Origin: Flavobacteriales bacterium
GTDB lineage: Bacteria; Bacteroidota; Bacteroidia; Flavobacteriales_F; PHOS-HE28
DNA length: 26,656 nt
NCBI GenBank assembly: GCA_016703005.1
Contig: JADJCX010000025.1
Coordinates: 1-26,656, forward strand
Direction of reading: 5' to 3'
Part shown: piece by piece, positions 7,800-16,685 of the stretch
Position numbering within the stretch: position 1 is the first letter of the stretch
Layout of the letters: each line of letters begins with the position of its first letter
The notes under the pieces: model-generated
Databases searched by the model: none
What the model was told of the DNA's origin: nothing
What the model saw: only the letters and a program-made list of their open reading frames with translations
Translations under genes and position numbers: made by a program

Positions 7800-10361
7800 C
7801 TATTGCACCACTACCCGGCGCATCACGATGGCACCACCAACGTTGACCCGCATCGTGTACACACCGGCATCCCCTTGCAGGTCGATGGTCGTCACCGTGC
7901 CATTCATCGCACCCCGCTGAACCACTTTTCCGTTCACGTCAACCACTTCATAGGTTGACGTAGTCGCGCTGTAGGCGCCCATCGTGAGCGTTACCGAACC
8001 CGAGGTCGGGTTCGGATACACGGACAACTCCATTGCGCCGTGAGCTGCAACGCCCGTGCTCAACCAGAGGAAGTCGGCGGATATGCTCGTGCAGCCGTTC
8101 GCGTCGGTCACCGTAACTGTGTAGGTACCGTTCGCAAGCGCAATGTGGAACGCATCCGTTGCACCAAGCACAGGCAGTCCGTCCAGATACCATTGGAATG
8201 TTCCGCTTCCGGTGGAGAGCAACGAATCAGCCGAGGAGGTGATCACAGGTATCGTTGGCAGCGTATTCTCTGTCACATCCACCGTGGCCGCGGCATCGCC
8301 TGCACAACCGTTCGCGTTCGTCACCACCACCGTGTACGTACCGGTGGAATCGGCGGTGATACTTGGGGTGGTCGCTCCGTTGATCGCATTGCCATCCAAC
8401 GACCATTGGTAGGTGGCACCCGCTACCGTATCGATCGAGAGCGCCACTGTGCCACCATCGCAGAATAAGACCGGTCCACCAGCGTTGATAACAGGCGTAG
8501 CCGGAACGCTGTCCACAACGACCCCTATCGCCACCGAGGCTTCCGAAGCACAACTGTTGCCGTTGTACGCCACCACCGTATAGCTGCCCGCATCATCCAC
8601 CAAGAGCGATGTGCCGTTGGCTCCGGGGATCACGCTCTGATCAACGAACCACTGGTAGGTAGCACCCGGCACTATGCTGGCTTCGAAGAGCACGCTGCCT
8701 CCTGCACAGAAGCTGGTATCGCCGACGGCGGTCACAAGCGGGGCATCAACCGTTTCCACGGTCAGCATGACAGCGCCCGTAGTGAAGGTGCAGCCCGTGA
8801 TGGTGTTCGTTGCTTCGAAGGTGTACGCTCCGGCAAGCGAGGCGTCCATCAACGTATCCATGGCGCCCGGCACAGGTGCATTGTTCAAGTACCACTGATA
8901 CGTGAGCGACGATTGCCCGGACGCATCATGCGCGGAGAACTGCGCCGATGCACCTGCACAAATGGTGTAGGCAAGCGTATCAAGCACATGTACCGGCGGT
9001 GCGTTCACTTCCACCACGATGGCGTTGGAAGTCGCCGTTCCACAGGCATTGTCGACAACAACAGTGTATGATCCGGCTGTGATCGCCGCGAGACCCGCGT
9101 TCGTCTCCCCAACGAGATCATTGCCGTCCAACTGCCATTGGTATCCAGGACCACCAACAGCGGTGAGCAGCACAGTGTCGCCGGTGCAGATCAATGTGGA
9201 ACCTCCAGCACTGATGGCCGCCGTCGTAATTCCTCCGATCGTGATATCAAATCCATTGTCAGTGCCGATGAAGTCGGGGCTCGTTGAGATCACCCGGATA
9301 CGATAACCGCTACCGAGCGGTGTGTTCGCGGGGATAGTGGCCATGATCGAGCCACTTGTCGTGGAGATGGTATCGCCAATGTCAATGGGCGTAGTGAAAT
9401 CACCGTTCGCATCCGATAGTTGTGCAGTGAAGTGGTTCGCTGCGATCAAGAAACCTCCGGCATTGTAAACCCCAGTCGCCTCGTACGGCACGCTCACTGT
9501 TGCACCCGGACAGATCGTCGTGGCCAGCGGTTGCACCACTTCAATGCTGCGTGGCACATCGTAGTAGTAGATCGCATTCACCACTTCGAAACCGAAGATC
9601 TCGGTGGTGTTGATCTGTAGGACCGGCACACGCAATCCTTGGGTCAGCCACTTGTATTCGCGGATGATCGGCCGATCGATCGCGAAACCAAAACCGAGCG
9701 AATCAATACCGATGGTGTCGTTGATCGCAAGGGTGGTCTTCACGCGCAGCACATCGAACGAACCTGCCGGGGTGGTGATGGCGCCCCAGCCATCAACGTC
9801 ATTGTCACGGATCTGCCGGTAGCCATAGTAGCCGATACCCGGTAGATCGATGTTGTAGGAGGCGAAGTCAGAAGTGGCATCCCCGAATTGCACGGGCAGT
9901 TCATAGATCTCGTCGTGGTCCTCGAAAATGATCGGCACGGGTATGCCCGAAAGCTCAACCCCGTAACCAACTTTCCTGTAGGAAGATGAATTGCGGTAGT
10001 AGAACGTGTACGGATCTTCAATGGGCAGGATCTGGTTGAAGGTGATGTCAGCTCCGCGCTTTGCATGATTCGCACGGTTGTCATTGAAGAAGATGTCCGC
10101 GTAGGTGATGGCGTAGATGAAGTTAGTGGATGCGACCGTGAGGTACTCGGCCGTATCGCCCGTGTTCACCGTGAGGTTCGAGAAGTCCCAAATGTGTGCC
10201 GCGCCGGTGGTGGCGTAGTCGATGAACGGATTGGTGAACGCGCGCGTTCGGATCAGTTCATCGTTCGCATGTGGCATATCGTTCTGGCCGACCGTTATCT
10301 GGGCGGAGGCTAGAAGTGGCGCGAACAGCAGTGACAGTACAACAGTAGAAGTACGAAGCAT
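7800..10361 (-). CDS. Large secreted Ig-like-repeat protein with T9SS sorting domain
   Basis: The protein has 853 residues from the ATG at 10361 (MLRTSTVVLSLLFAPLLASA, signal peptide); the 25 residues upstream to 10436 are not signal-like. Residues about 20-290 form a distinct N-terminal domain (ITVGQNDMPHANDELIRTRA; GYYGYRQIRDNDVDGWGAIT). Then, from about 385 to 760, come five related Ig-like modules. Each carries a YQWQLDGN / YQWYLNNA / YQWFVDQ-type strand, an AGSYTVVVDN-type strand and often a C...C pair. The C-terminal 75 residues are a T9SS type A domain (LSVYPNPTSGSVTLTMG). The architecture suggests a cell-surface adhesin or matrix protein. No enzymatic motif was seen. Confidence 0.82.
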   Translation of the reverse strand: MLRTSTVVLSLLFAPLLASAQITVGQNDMPHANDELIRTRAFTNPFIDYATTGAAHIWDFSNLTVNTGDTAEYLTVASTNFIYAITYADIFFNDNRANHAKRGADITFNQILPIEDPYTFYYRNSSSYRKVGYGVELSGIPVPIIFEDHDEIYELPVQFGDATSDFASYNIDLPGIGYYGYRQIRDNDVDGWGAITTPAGSFDVLRVKTTLAINDTIGIDSLGFGFAIDRPIIREYKWLTQGLRVPVLQINTTEIFGFEVVNAIYYYDVPRSIEVVQPLATTICPGATVSVPYEATGVYNAGGFLIAANHFTAQLSDANGDFTTPIDIGDTISTTSGSIMATIPANTPLGSGYRIRVISTSPDFIGTDNGFDITIGGITTAAISAGGSTLICTGDTVLLTAVGGPGYQWQLDGNDLVGETNAGLAAITAGSYTVVVDNACGTATSNAIVVEVNAPPVHVLDTLAYTICAGASAQFSAHDASGQSSLTYQWYLNNAPVPGAMDTLMDASLAGAYTFEATNTITGCTFTTGAVMLTVETVDAPLVTAVGDTSFCAGGSVLFEASIVPGATYQWFVDQSVIPGANGTSLLVDDAGSYTVVAYNGNSCASEASVAIGVVVDSVPATPVINAGGPVLFCDGGTVALSIDTVAGATYQWSLDGNAINGATTPSITADSTGTYTVVVTNANGCAGDAAATVDVTENTLPTIPVITSSADSLLSTGSGTFQWYLDGLPVLGATDAFHIALANGTYTVTVTDANGCTSISADFLWLSTGVAAHGAMELSVYPNPTSGSVTLTMGAYSATTSTYEVVDVNGKVVQRGAMNGTVTTIDLQGDAGVYTMRVNVGGAIVMRRVVVQ

Positions 10362-10479
10362 GTGTAGGTGGCTTTGCAGGAAAAGTACGGCCGTTGGTAG
10401 GGAATGGGCAAGATGCCGCTCAACAGTTCCGCACATCTTTACTCACAGCCCTATGCATTCACCTCGGTCCGAACAGCAT

Positions 10480-11565
10480 TCACTTGCACTCTCCTCTTGA
10501 GACAAGTCGCACGCCAGCACGCCAAGCTGAGCAGCGGTTCGAGTAGGTTTTCCCGTCGCAACCGCAGTATGGGTCGAACTCCATGGTGCACGGGCCGTCG
10601 CGCTTCAGCGCAGGGTCAGGGCACGGACCATCGGTCAGTATCCTCACCAAGTGCCCTTCGAAAACGTCTTTCTGTTCCACGTTGGCCACATGCCCTGCTT
10701 TGGCGATCATGATCAGGTGATCGGCAGGTAGCTCGTTCCGATAGGCGATCCCCCTGCCGGTGGAAGGCGGTATAAGCTTGTCTCCTTCGCCCCAGATCAC
10801 GTACACCGGCATGGACCACATATATCGTTTGCTTGCGTATTGATCCTCGCGTTTCAGCAGATCCTGCAACAAGGCCAAGTACCCTTCTCGTTGTGCAGCG
10901 AAGTGCTCGTTCATCTGTTTCAACGCAAAGCGCGGCACCTTAGGTGTCTCGAACATCGCCATCGACATGAGCCGATGCTGCTCGTCAGCATTCTCAGGTG
11001 TGAACAGGTCGGTGATGTCCTTCGCCCCAACTGAACGGGCCACGCTGTCGGCAATGGCACTTGTATAGTCGCTCGCTGGTCCGTCGTAGATCACCAATGT
11101 GCGCACGCGTTCCGGATGCGCCTCGGCGAAGTTGGCGGCGATGGCTCCTCCGTAGGAGTTGCCTACCACGTAGATAGGCTCGCTGACATCCAGACTATCC
11201 AAGATCAAGGCTAGGTGCGCGACCTGCGCGTCAACACTGTTTCCGGTCCATTGTCCGGTACTGCGGCCATGTCCGATCGGATCGGGAACCACGAGATCAA
11301 AGTGCTTTCCAAGCGTGGCAAGGTTCCTGGACCACATGGCGCTGCTGCTCATGATACCATGAACCAACAGGAGCTTCGGCTTGGTTCCTTGGCCAAGCGA
11401 ACGGCTCACCCAGGTGAAATGCGGGCCAGCAGGATCGGTGAAGATCTTTGGCTCCAACGCATTGGAATCGTAGGCCTTTGTGTTCGCCTTGTCGAGCTGC
11501 TTGGTGACGTTGCAAGAAGCCAGCAGCAATACGAACAAGCCTATGGGAAGAAGCGCGGTTCTCAT
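10480..11565 (-). CDS. Alpha/beta hydrolase lipoprotein with a C-terminal Kazal-like domain
   Basis: The protein has 361 residues from the ATG at 11565; the signal MRTALLPIGLFVLLLASC gives a lipobox cysteine at residue 18. The alpha/beta-hydrolase fold spans about 60-310: oxyanion region VHGIMSSSAMW (68-78), nucleophile elbow GNSYGG with Ser137, acid Asp262 in WGEGDK, and His292 in AGHVAN. Residues 315-360 add a Kazal-type module with cysteines at 315, 326, 334, 336, 345 and 360. They sit around YCGCDGKTYSNRC, with the expected seven- and ten-residue spacings. Kazal domains are protease inhibitors or structural modules. Fused to a hydrolase on a lipoprotein, this one may protect or dock the enzyme. 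The substrate is unknown; esterase and lipase-like activities are common for the fold. Confidence 0.83.
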   Translation of the reverse strand: MRTALLPIGLFVLLLASCNVTKQLDKANTKAYDSNALEPKIFTDPAGPHFTWVSRSLGQGTKPKLLLVHGIMSSSAMWSRNLATLGKHFDLVVPDPIGHGRSTGQWTGNSVDAQVAHLALILDSLDVSEPIYVVGNSYGGAIAANFAEAHPERVRTLVIYDGPASDYTSAIADSVARSVGAKDITDLFTPENADEQHRLMSMAMFETPKVPRFALKQMNEHFAAQREGYLALLQDLLKREDQYASKRYMWSMPVYVIWGEGDKLIPPSTGRGIAYRNELPADHLIMIAKAGHVANVEQKDVFEGHLVRILTDGPCPDPALKRDGPCTMEFDPYCGCDGKTYSNRCSAWRAGVRLVSRGECK

Positions 11566-11603
11566 TGCGCTAAGGTGCGCACTGATCGCACCTTGTGAGC
11601 GGA

Positions 11604-12470
11604 TCACTGCGGAAACACCGTCAGCGCCTGTTGCAGGCAGCGTTCCAGTTGCACGTGGTCCAGACCGGTCACGGTTCCGCCACTTTCCAGGTCCGCCACG
11701 AACAACTCGGTCGAGAGGTTGCCGACCAGGTCATCCTCGGCCATCGGGCAGCCACCGTAGCCCTTCAGGGCGCCGTCGAAACGGCGGCAACCCGCCATCC
11801 ATGCAGCGTCTGTCTTCACCTTCCAGTTGTCAAGGCGGGCATGCAGATGTGCACCGAACTCAACATCAGGCATTGCGGGGATGAGTGCGTTGAACATGGC
11901 GGAAATATCCTCGGACTTCGCAACACCAACGGTATCGGCAAGCGAGATGATCCGCACACCCAATTCGTTCACCAGCCGCTCGGTCCAACGCAATGCGATG
12001 GCGGCGTTCCATGGGTCGCCATAAGGATTGCCGAAGGCCATGCTGATGTAGACGACCAACTCCTTCCCAGCCTTATTGGCCAACTCCGCTATGCGTTCCG
12101 TACGTTCCCAACTACCCTCGATACTCGTGTTCGTGTTGCGCTGCTGGAACGTTTCGCTGATGCTGAACGGATAGCCCAGATAGGTGACCCCTTGTTGCTT
12201 GCAGGCATCTTCGGCGCCACGCTCGTTCGCTACAATGACCAGCAGCTTGCTCCGTGAGCCGGTGGTGTCGATCCGTGAAAGCACCTCGGCGGTATCGGCC
12301 AACTGCGGGATCGCTTTGGCGCTGACGAAACTGCCGATATCGATGGTATCAAAGCCCACTTTCAGCAACTCGTTCAGGTAGCTCACCTTCACGTCGGTTG
12401 GGATGAACGCATGCAACCCTTGCATGGCATCACGCGGGCATTCAATGATCTTCACTTCGGGCGTTTCCAT
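11604..12470 (-). CDS. Hydroxymethylglutaryl-CoA lyase family protein
   Basis: The protein has 288 residues and is a single HMGL-like TIM barrel. Matching active-site elements are IIECPRDAMQG (Arg13, Asp14), the metal ligands in AHLHARLDN (His208, His210), SLADTVGVA, and the catalytic-loop cysteine in GYGGCPMAEDD (Cys241). HMG-CoA lyase splits HMG-CoA into acetyl-CoA and acetoacetate in leucine and ketone-body degradation. The first motif reads PRDAMQG rather than the usual PRDGLQ, a variant to note. The start overlaps the end of pyrD by 19 bases, and the hydrolase gene follows after 38 bases, suggesting one transcript. A related aldolase-type lyase remains possible. Confidence 0.85.
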   Translation of the reverse strand: METPEVKIIECPRDAMQGLHAFIPTDVKVSYLNELLKVGFDTIDIGSFVSAKAIPQLADTAEVLSRIDTTGSRSKLLVIVANERGAEDACKQQGVTYLGYPFSISETFQQRNTNTSIEGSWERTERIAELANKAGKELVVYISMAFGNPYGDPWNAAIALRWTERLVNELGVRIISLADTVGVAKSEDISAMFNALIPAMPDVEFGAHLHARLDNWKVKTDAAWMAGCRRFDGALKGYGGCPMAEDDLVGNLSTELFVADLESGGTVTGLDHVQLERCLQQALTVFPQ

Positions 12471-13488
12471 TCCGCGTATGCTTCATTGATATGCTTCAGC
12501 AGCGCTGGTCCTTCGTATACCAGACCCGTGTACACCTGCACAAGGTCGGCACCGGCCTCCAACTTTTCCATCGCAGCTTCAGCGCTATCGATGCCCCCGA
12601 CACCGATGATGACACAAGGTCTCGGCAATCGATCGCGCAGGTATCGTACGACTTCAGTGCTCCGCTGGCGCACAGGCGCGCCGCTCAAACCTCCGGCACC
12701 CATGGCGGCCACCTCCGCCGCGCTCGTTTCCAGGTCGGCACGTGAAATGGTAGTGTTCGTAGCCACTACACCTTGAATGCCGCTCTCCTTCACCACGGCC
12801 ACAACATCGTCCAATTGTTCATTGGTCAGGTCCGGAGCGATCTTCAACAGCAATGGCCTTTTCATAGGCTGTGCAGCGTTGCGTGCGTTCAAGGCATGGA
12901 GTAACTCAAGCAATGGCCCCTTGTCCTGCAGCGCGCGCAACCCGGGCGTGTTCGGTGAACTCACGTTCACGGTGAAGTAGTCCACCACTGGAAAGAGCGA
13001 ATCGAAACACTTCACATAATCATCGACCGCATTCTCATTGGGTGTTGCCTTGTTCTTGCCGATGTTGCCACCGACAATGACATGCTTCGGACGGTTGCGC
13101 AGTCGCGCCGCAGCCGCGAGCATGCCGTCATTGTTGAAGCCCATCCGGTTGATGAGCGCGCGATCGGGCTTCAGGCGGAACAATCGCGGACGGTCGTTGC
13201 CGGGCTGGGCCAAGGGTGTTACGGTTCCGATCTCCACATGACTGAAGCCGATCCGCGCCAAGCGCATCCACATGCTCCGCGTTCTTGTCCATGCCCGCTG
13301 CCAAACCCACAGGGGCCGCTGAACCTCAAACCCATGACTTCCACTGCCGCGCGCTCCGAAGCCCGCCGGCCGCCGACCAGCGCCAGTGCACCGGGGATGT
13401 GCTTCGCGAATTCCAGCAGTTTGAACGTCAGCCTATGAGCGCGCTCGGGTTCGAGCAGGAAAAGCAGTGGGCGCAGCAGTCCGTACAT
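12452..13488 (-). pseudogene. pyrD: Dihydroorotate dehydrogenase (quinone), class 2, with two frameshifts in this sequence
   Basis: Three frames together give one complete class-2 DHODH of about 344 residues. The N-terminus (MYGLLRPLLFLLEPERAHRL, the membrane-associating helices of class 2) runs from 13488 to about 13315. VGLAAGMDKNAEHVDAL then lies in a second frame to about 13262. ARIGFSHVEIGTVTPLAQPG to the end lies in a third. The catalytic-base serine region NVSSPNTPGLRALQ and the FMN-binding IIGVGGIDSAEAAMEKLEAG are intact. The enzyme oxidises dihydroorotate with quinone in pyrimidine synthesis. Both breaks fit single extra bases, at GGGG (13312-13315) and CCAA (13258-13261) on the plus strand. 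Because the protein is otherwise well kept, sequencing error is likelier than true loss. Confidence 0.88.
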
Positions 13489-13521
13489 CGGGGCGCGAAA
13501 GTAGAAGCGCCCGAGCAGCGT

Positions 13522-14754
13522 TCAGAAATACGTTGAAAGCCCCACCGCGATCGCAGCACTCCGCGACGCTGGGTTTTCGAACACGTCGCGCGTCCATGAC
13601 TCGCTGAAGTTGGCGCGGATCACTGTGCCCGATACCGGACGGAAGGCCAACCCCACGGTAAAGGCCTTCACGCAATCGCCTATGTTGGTGCTCGTGGTTT
13701 CGAATACGCCATTGTTGTAGTCCGCCGTTTCGAAGCGGCCGGCGACTTCAAGCCGTGCGTTGTCCCAACCCAGCATGCGGCGCTGCAACAGCCTTTGCAC
13801 CACATCGATGAACCCTCCGCTCTGCAACCGGCCATATTGCGGCGAGTGCACTTCCGGAACATCAATGTGCGCAACTACCCATTCGCCCGTTATCGCAGTA
13901 CCCCAACGCCCGATTTCGTTGTTATAGTCGATCGCATACACGTCGACCCTTCTTCGCCTGTCCAGTTCAAGGCCATCGTCCTGGAACTTGTTGTACACCC
14001 CGCCCATCCACGACAACCCGACTTCGCCGAACCGGTGATGTCTCAATGCTGTCTTCAGTGTCGTCATGGCCGACCCGTTGAAACTCTCCGTGAACCGCTC
14101 GCTGTTCTCCTTTGGCCGGGAGCCAGGTGCGCCCTTGATCGTTGTCGATGATCCGATGGTCGAAGCCGTTGGTGAGATAAGCCTCGTAGCCCCATGTCCA
14201 AATGCCATTGCTCGTCTTTCCATACGCCCCGAAACCAACGTTGCTCCATGTGGCGGGAATGATCGTGGTGGAAGCGAGAGGACGTTCGATGAAGTCCCAG
14301 CGGGGACCATCGTGGTTCTGGTTGAAGGCACCGATGGGGTTCAACACCACGCCCCGCGAACCGTGAAGAGCGGATGAAATACCAGATCCAGCGCAGCGTA
14401 CTCGATGTTGATCTCGCGTCCGCCTTCTTCCAATTCGACCTCGGTGAGGAACCTGATGCGGTCGTTGATGTCAGCGGAAACGAACAATGTCAGTCGTGGT
14501 ATCACGAACGACCACCCTTCGTTCACGCCATCGGTGCCAGCGAACATGGCGTGGGCTTCGGCGTAACCACCAAGGGCGACGGCGGATGTCCCGAGCGTGT
14601 TCAACTGCCGTGCGTACACGGCGTCCATGTTCAGGCGTTGTGAGGCGCTGTCGGTGGAACTCGTATCAACAACAACACTGTCGACTTGCGCATGCACCGC
14701 CATTACTTGGGCAACGACTGCTATCGAGCTAAGAATGCGGAGGCGCTGGAACAT
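13522..14754 (-). pseudogene. Outer-membrane porin-like beta-barrel protein, with two compensating frameshifts
   Basis: Joined over three segments this is a protein of about 410 residues. It has a signal peptide (MFQRLRILSSIAVVAQVMAV, ending near HAQ), then alternating aromatic and polar beta-strands: FVIPRLTLFVSADINDRIRF, GIWTWGYEAYLTNGFD, VGLSWMGGVYNKFQDD and a C-terminal strand ending AVGLSTYF. The terminal phenylalanine is classic for outer-membrane barrels. The overall look is of phosphate-selective-porin (OprO/P)-like proteins, a weak family call. The reading frame is lost at CCCC (14352-14355; one base missing) and regained at TTT (14111-14113; one base extra). The ATG follows the di-heme gene's TGA by one base, so the two are almost certainly co-transcribed. 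Confidence 0.72.
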
Positions 14755-14755
14755 G

Positions 14756-15955
14756 TCACAAACTCTTGAGGAATGCCAACAGCGCATCGCGATCGATCAT
14801 GGACAACTGCACAAAAGCTTCGCGGCTCACCGTTGCTTCGCCACCGTGCATCAGGATCGCTTCCTCAATGCTGGTCGCCCTTCCATCATGCATCAAGTAC
14901 ACGGCTCCGCCTTGTGAATCTTCCGCAAGCCCAAGCCCCCACAGCGGTGGTGTTCGCCATTCACTGGTAAGCGCGCTGCCCTCCGTGTATCCATCGTCGA
15001 GCCCGAGGCCCATGTCGTGGAGCAGGAGATCGGAGTATGGTCGGAAGGACTTGTTCGACAACGCGGCGATAGGTGAAGGTCCGGTCGTCAGTTCGGCTAC
15101 GTGGCATTTGACACAACCGATCTGGTTGAACACCTCCCCTCCACGCACCACATGGGCATCGGTCTGCCGCCGTTGGATGGGTGCTTTCAGTGTTTGCAAG
15201 TAGAACACCACGTCGTGTACAATCACATTCGGCACTTCCGGGTCCACTTCATTTCCGCTGTACACATCGAACGGCTCGAACGCGGAATTGACGCCGATAT
15301 CCTGAGCGTATGCGCCCGCCGTTTGCTGCAAGAGGTCATACGCAGCACTCTTCTTACCGAAGCGGCCTATGTACTTCCCGTTCTGTTCAACCGCGTTCGG
15401 CCGCAGTGTGGAATAGGCCTTCACAGCGATCCAATTCGGCACCCCGGAGATGCCATCGCCGTCCATATCGTTCGGATCGGCCATGGCAAGGATGTCAGCA
15501 TCGCTGACCGCCTCAATGAAACCCAAGCCGGTATTGGCTGGTGCCAAAAGCACGGAGGAAGTCGTGCCGATCGGGATCGTTTCCGGCGAATAGCCAGGAA
15601 GCGCGCGGTGCTGTAGCTGCGGCCCGCCCATGTCCAAGTACTGATTTCCATTTGCATCGGTTTGCCCGAAGCGTGTGAGCGCGTTCACCGGGTGCCCCTT
15701 GCCGTCGCCCGCATGGCAACTCCCGCATGAGGGCGCCACGAACAGCGGCCCGAGGCCGCTTGCGCTGTTGAATATTTCATCGTTGAACGCCACATCGCCG
15801 GCTAGGAAGCGCTGGAGTTCGGCGCTTGTCAATCCTGCAACCGGTCCATCGAGAAGCGAATCATCGGGGGGGGCTTCCGGGAGCAGTTTGCTGCACGCGA
15901 CGGCTGATAGAACAGCCATAACAGCAAGCGGACGGTAGATGTAGTGCCTTGACAT
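14756..15955 (-). CDS. Di-heme oxidoreductase (DUF1111, 'thiol oxidoreductase'-like) lipoprotein
   Basis: The protein has 399 residues. The signal MSRHYIYRPLAVMAVLSAVA is followed by Cys21, a likely lipobox. Two c-type heme motifs are present: CGSCH (about residues 77-81) and CVKCH (about 281-285). Sequence around them (PLFVAPSCGSCHAGDGKGHP; FNQIGCVKCHVAELTTG) and WRTPPLWGLGL near the C-terminus match the DUF1111 di-heme family, related to MauG-like and cytochrome c peroxidase folds. DNDMDGDGISG-type acidic repeats (here DPNDMDGDGISGVPNW) suggest calcium binding. In Bacteroidota such genes often lie near iron or other metal uptake genes (recalled). Here the gene is divergent from a metalloregulator and heads a run with a barrel protein. 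Confidence 0.85.
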   Translation of the reverse strand: MSRHYIYRPLAVMAVLSAVACSKLLPEAPPDDSLLDGPVAGLTSAELQRFLAGDVAFNDEIFNSASGLGPLFVAPSCGSCHAGDGKGHPVNALTRFGQTDANGNQYLDMGGPQLQHRALPGYSPETIPIGTTSSVLLAPANTGLGFIEAVSDADILAMADPNDMDGDGISGVPNWIAVKAYSTLRPNAVEQNGKYIGRFGKKSAAYDLLQQTAGAYAQDIGVNSAFEPFDVYSGNEVDPEVPNVIVHDVVFYLQTLKAPIQRRQTDAHVVRGGEVFNQIGCVKCHVAELTTGPSPIAALSNKSFRPYSDLLLHDMGLGLDDGYTEGSALTSEWRTPPLWGLGLAEDSQGGAVYLMHDGRATSIEEAILMHGGEATVSREAFVQLSMIDRDALLAFLKSL

Positions 15956-15962
15956 GATGGGC

Positions 15963-16010
15963 CGAAACTAATTATATTTTTAGACGCATCTAATTATTCT
16001 CCTACTTTCG
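15963..16010. promoter_or_regulatory. Divergent promoter with central DtxR-type operator candidate
   Basis: The palindrome TTAGA-CGCA-TCTAA lies at 15980-15993 (centre 15986.5). A -7-like box TAGTTTCG sits on the minus strand at 15970-15963 and TACTTTCG on the plus strand at 16003-16010. Each is centred 20 bases from the palindrome centre. The palindrome would thus cover both -33 regions. Two copies of CTAATTAT (15968-15975 and 15990-15997) lie 22 bases apart. The simplest reading is metal-dependent repression of both the di-heme operon and the regulator's own operon. Confidence 0.6.
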
Positions 16011-16029
16011 CCCAACTTTTCGTGACCAC

Positions 16030-16683
16030 ATGCTGACCCGCGCGGAAGAAGACCACCTGAAAGCCGTCCATCGCTTGTTGGAGGACGGGATCGCTAGCAC
16101 AAATGCCATTGCCGAACGCCTGAGCACAAAGACCAGCAGTGTTACGGTGATGCTCCAGAAACTGACGGAAAAGGGCTTATTGAACTACCAGCCCTATAAA
16201 GGTGTAACACTCACCCGCGAGGGTCGCGAACAGGCCGTTGCTTTGGTGCGGAAGCACCGCCTATGGGAGACTTTCCTCGTGGAGCAACTTGGCTTCGGTT
16301 GGGATGAAGTGCACGAGGTGGCCGAGCAGCTCGAGCACATCCAAAGCCCCAAGCTCGTGGACAAGTTGGACGACTTCTTGGGTAATCCTGCGTTCGACCC
16401 GCACGGCGATCCAATACCCGGCAAGGATGGGAAAGTGCGTTTGCGCCAAACCAAGCGGCTCGAAATGTGCGGCCCCGGTGAATCAGTGCGGATCGCAGCT
16501 GTCAGCGAAACCACCGACGGGCTCCTGCGCTTGCTTGACTCACGTGGCTTGCGCATTGGGAGTTATCTGCACGTGCAGGATGTACATGTTTTCGACGGCA
16601 GTATGGATGTGAAACCGAAGACCGGCGCTCCGTTCAATCTCAGCAAGACCGTGATACACCATTTGCAAGTAGAACCAGCCTGA
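16030..16683 (+). CDS. DtxR/MntR-family metal-dependent transcriptional regulator
   Basis: The protein has 217 residues. The N-terminal winged helix (1-65) contains ASTNAIAERLSTKTSSVTVM, the recognition region. The dimerisation and metal domain (about 66-140) has candidate ligands Asp8, His76, Glu80, His95, Glu99, Glu102 and His103. Glu99 stands where DtxR has Cys102, as in Bacillus MntR, while MntR's Glu11 is lysine here. A C-terminal FeoA/SH3-like domain (about 145-217, ending FNLSKTVIHHLQVEPA) is present, as in IdeR/DtxR. So metal preference (Mn versus Fe) is not settled. It probably represses its own operon and the divergent di-heme operon via the palindrome between them. The ZIP gene starts two bases after its stop. 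Confidence 0.9.
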   Translation: MLTRAEEDHLKAVHRLLEDGIASTNAIAERLSTKTSSVTVMLQKLTEKGLLNYQPYKGVTLTREGREQAVALVRKHRLWETFLVEQLGFGWDEVHEVAEQLEHIQSPKLVDKLDDFLGNPAFDPHGDPIPGKDGKVRLRQTKRLEMCGPGESVRIAAVSETTDGLLRLLDSRGLRIGSYLHVQDVHVFDGSMDVKPKTGAPFNLSKTVIHHLQVEPA

Positions 16684-16685
16684 AC

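Noticed and set aside
13258..13315. Programmed ribosomal frameshifting in pyrD
   Set aside because: Two same-sign shifts in one short stretch, with no slippery heptamer or stimulatory hairpin seen, and no precedent in pyrD; sequence error is simpler.
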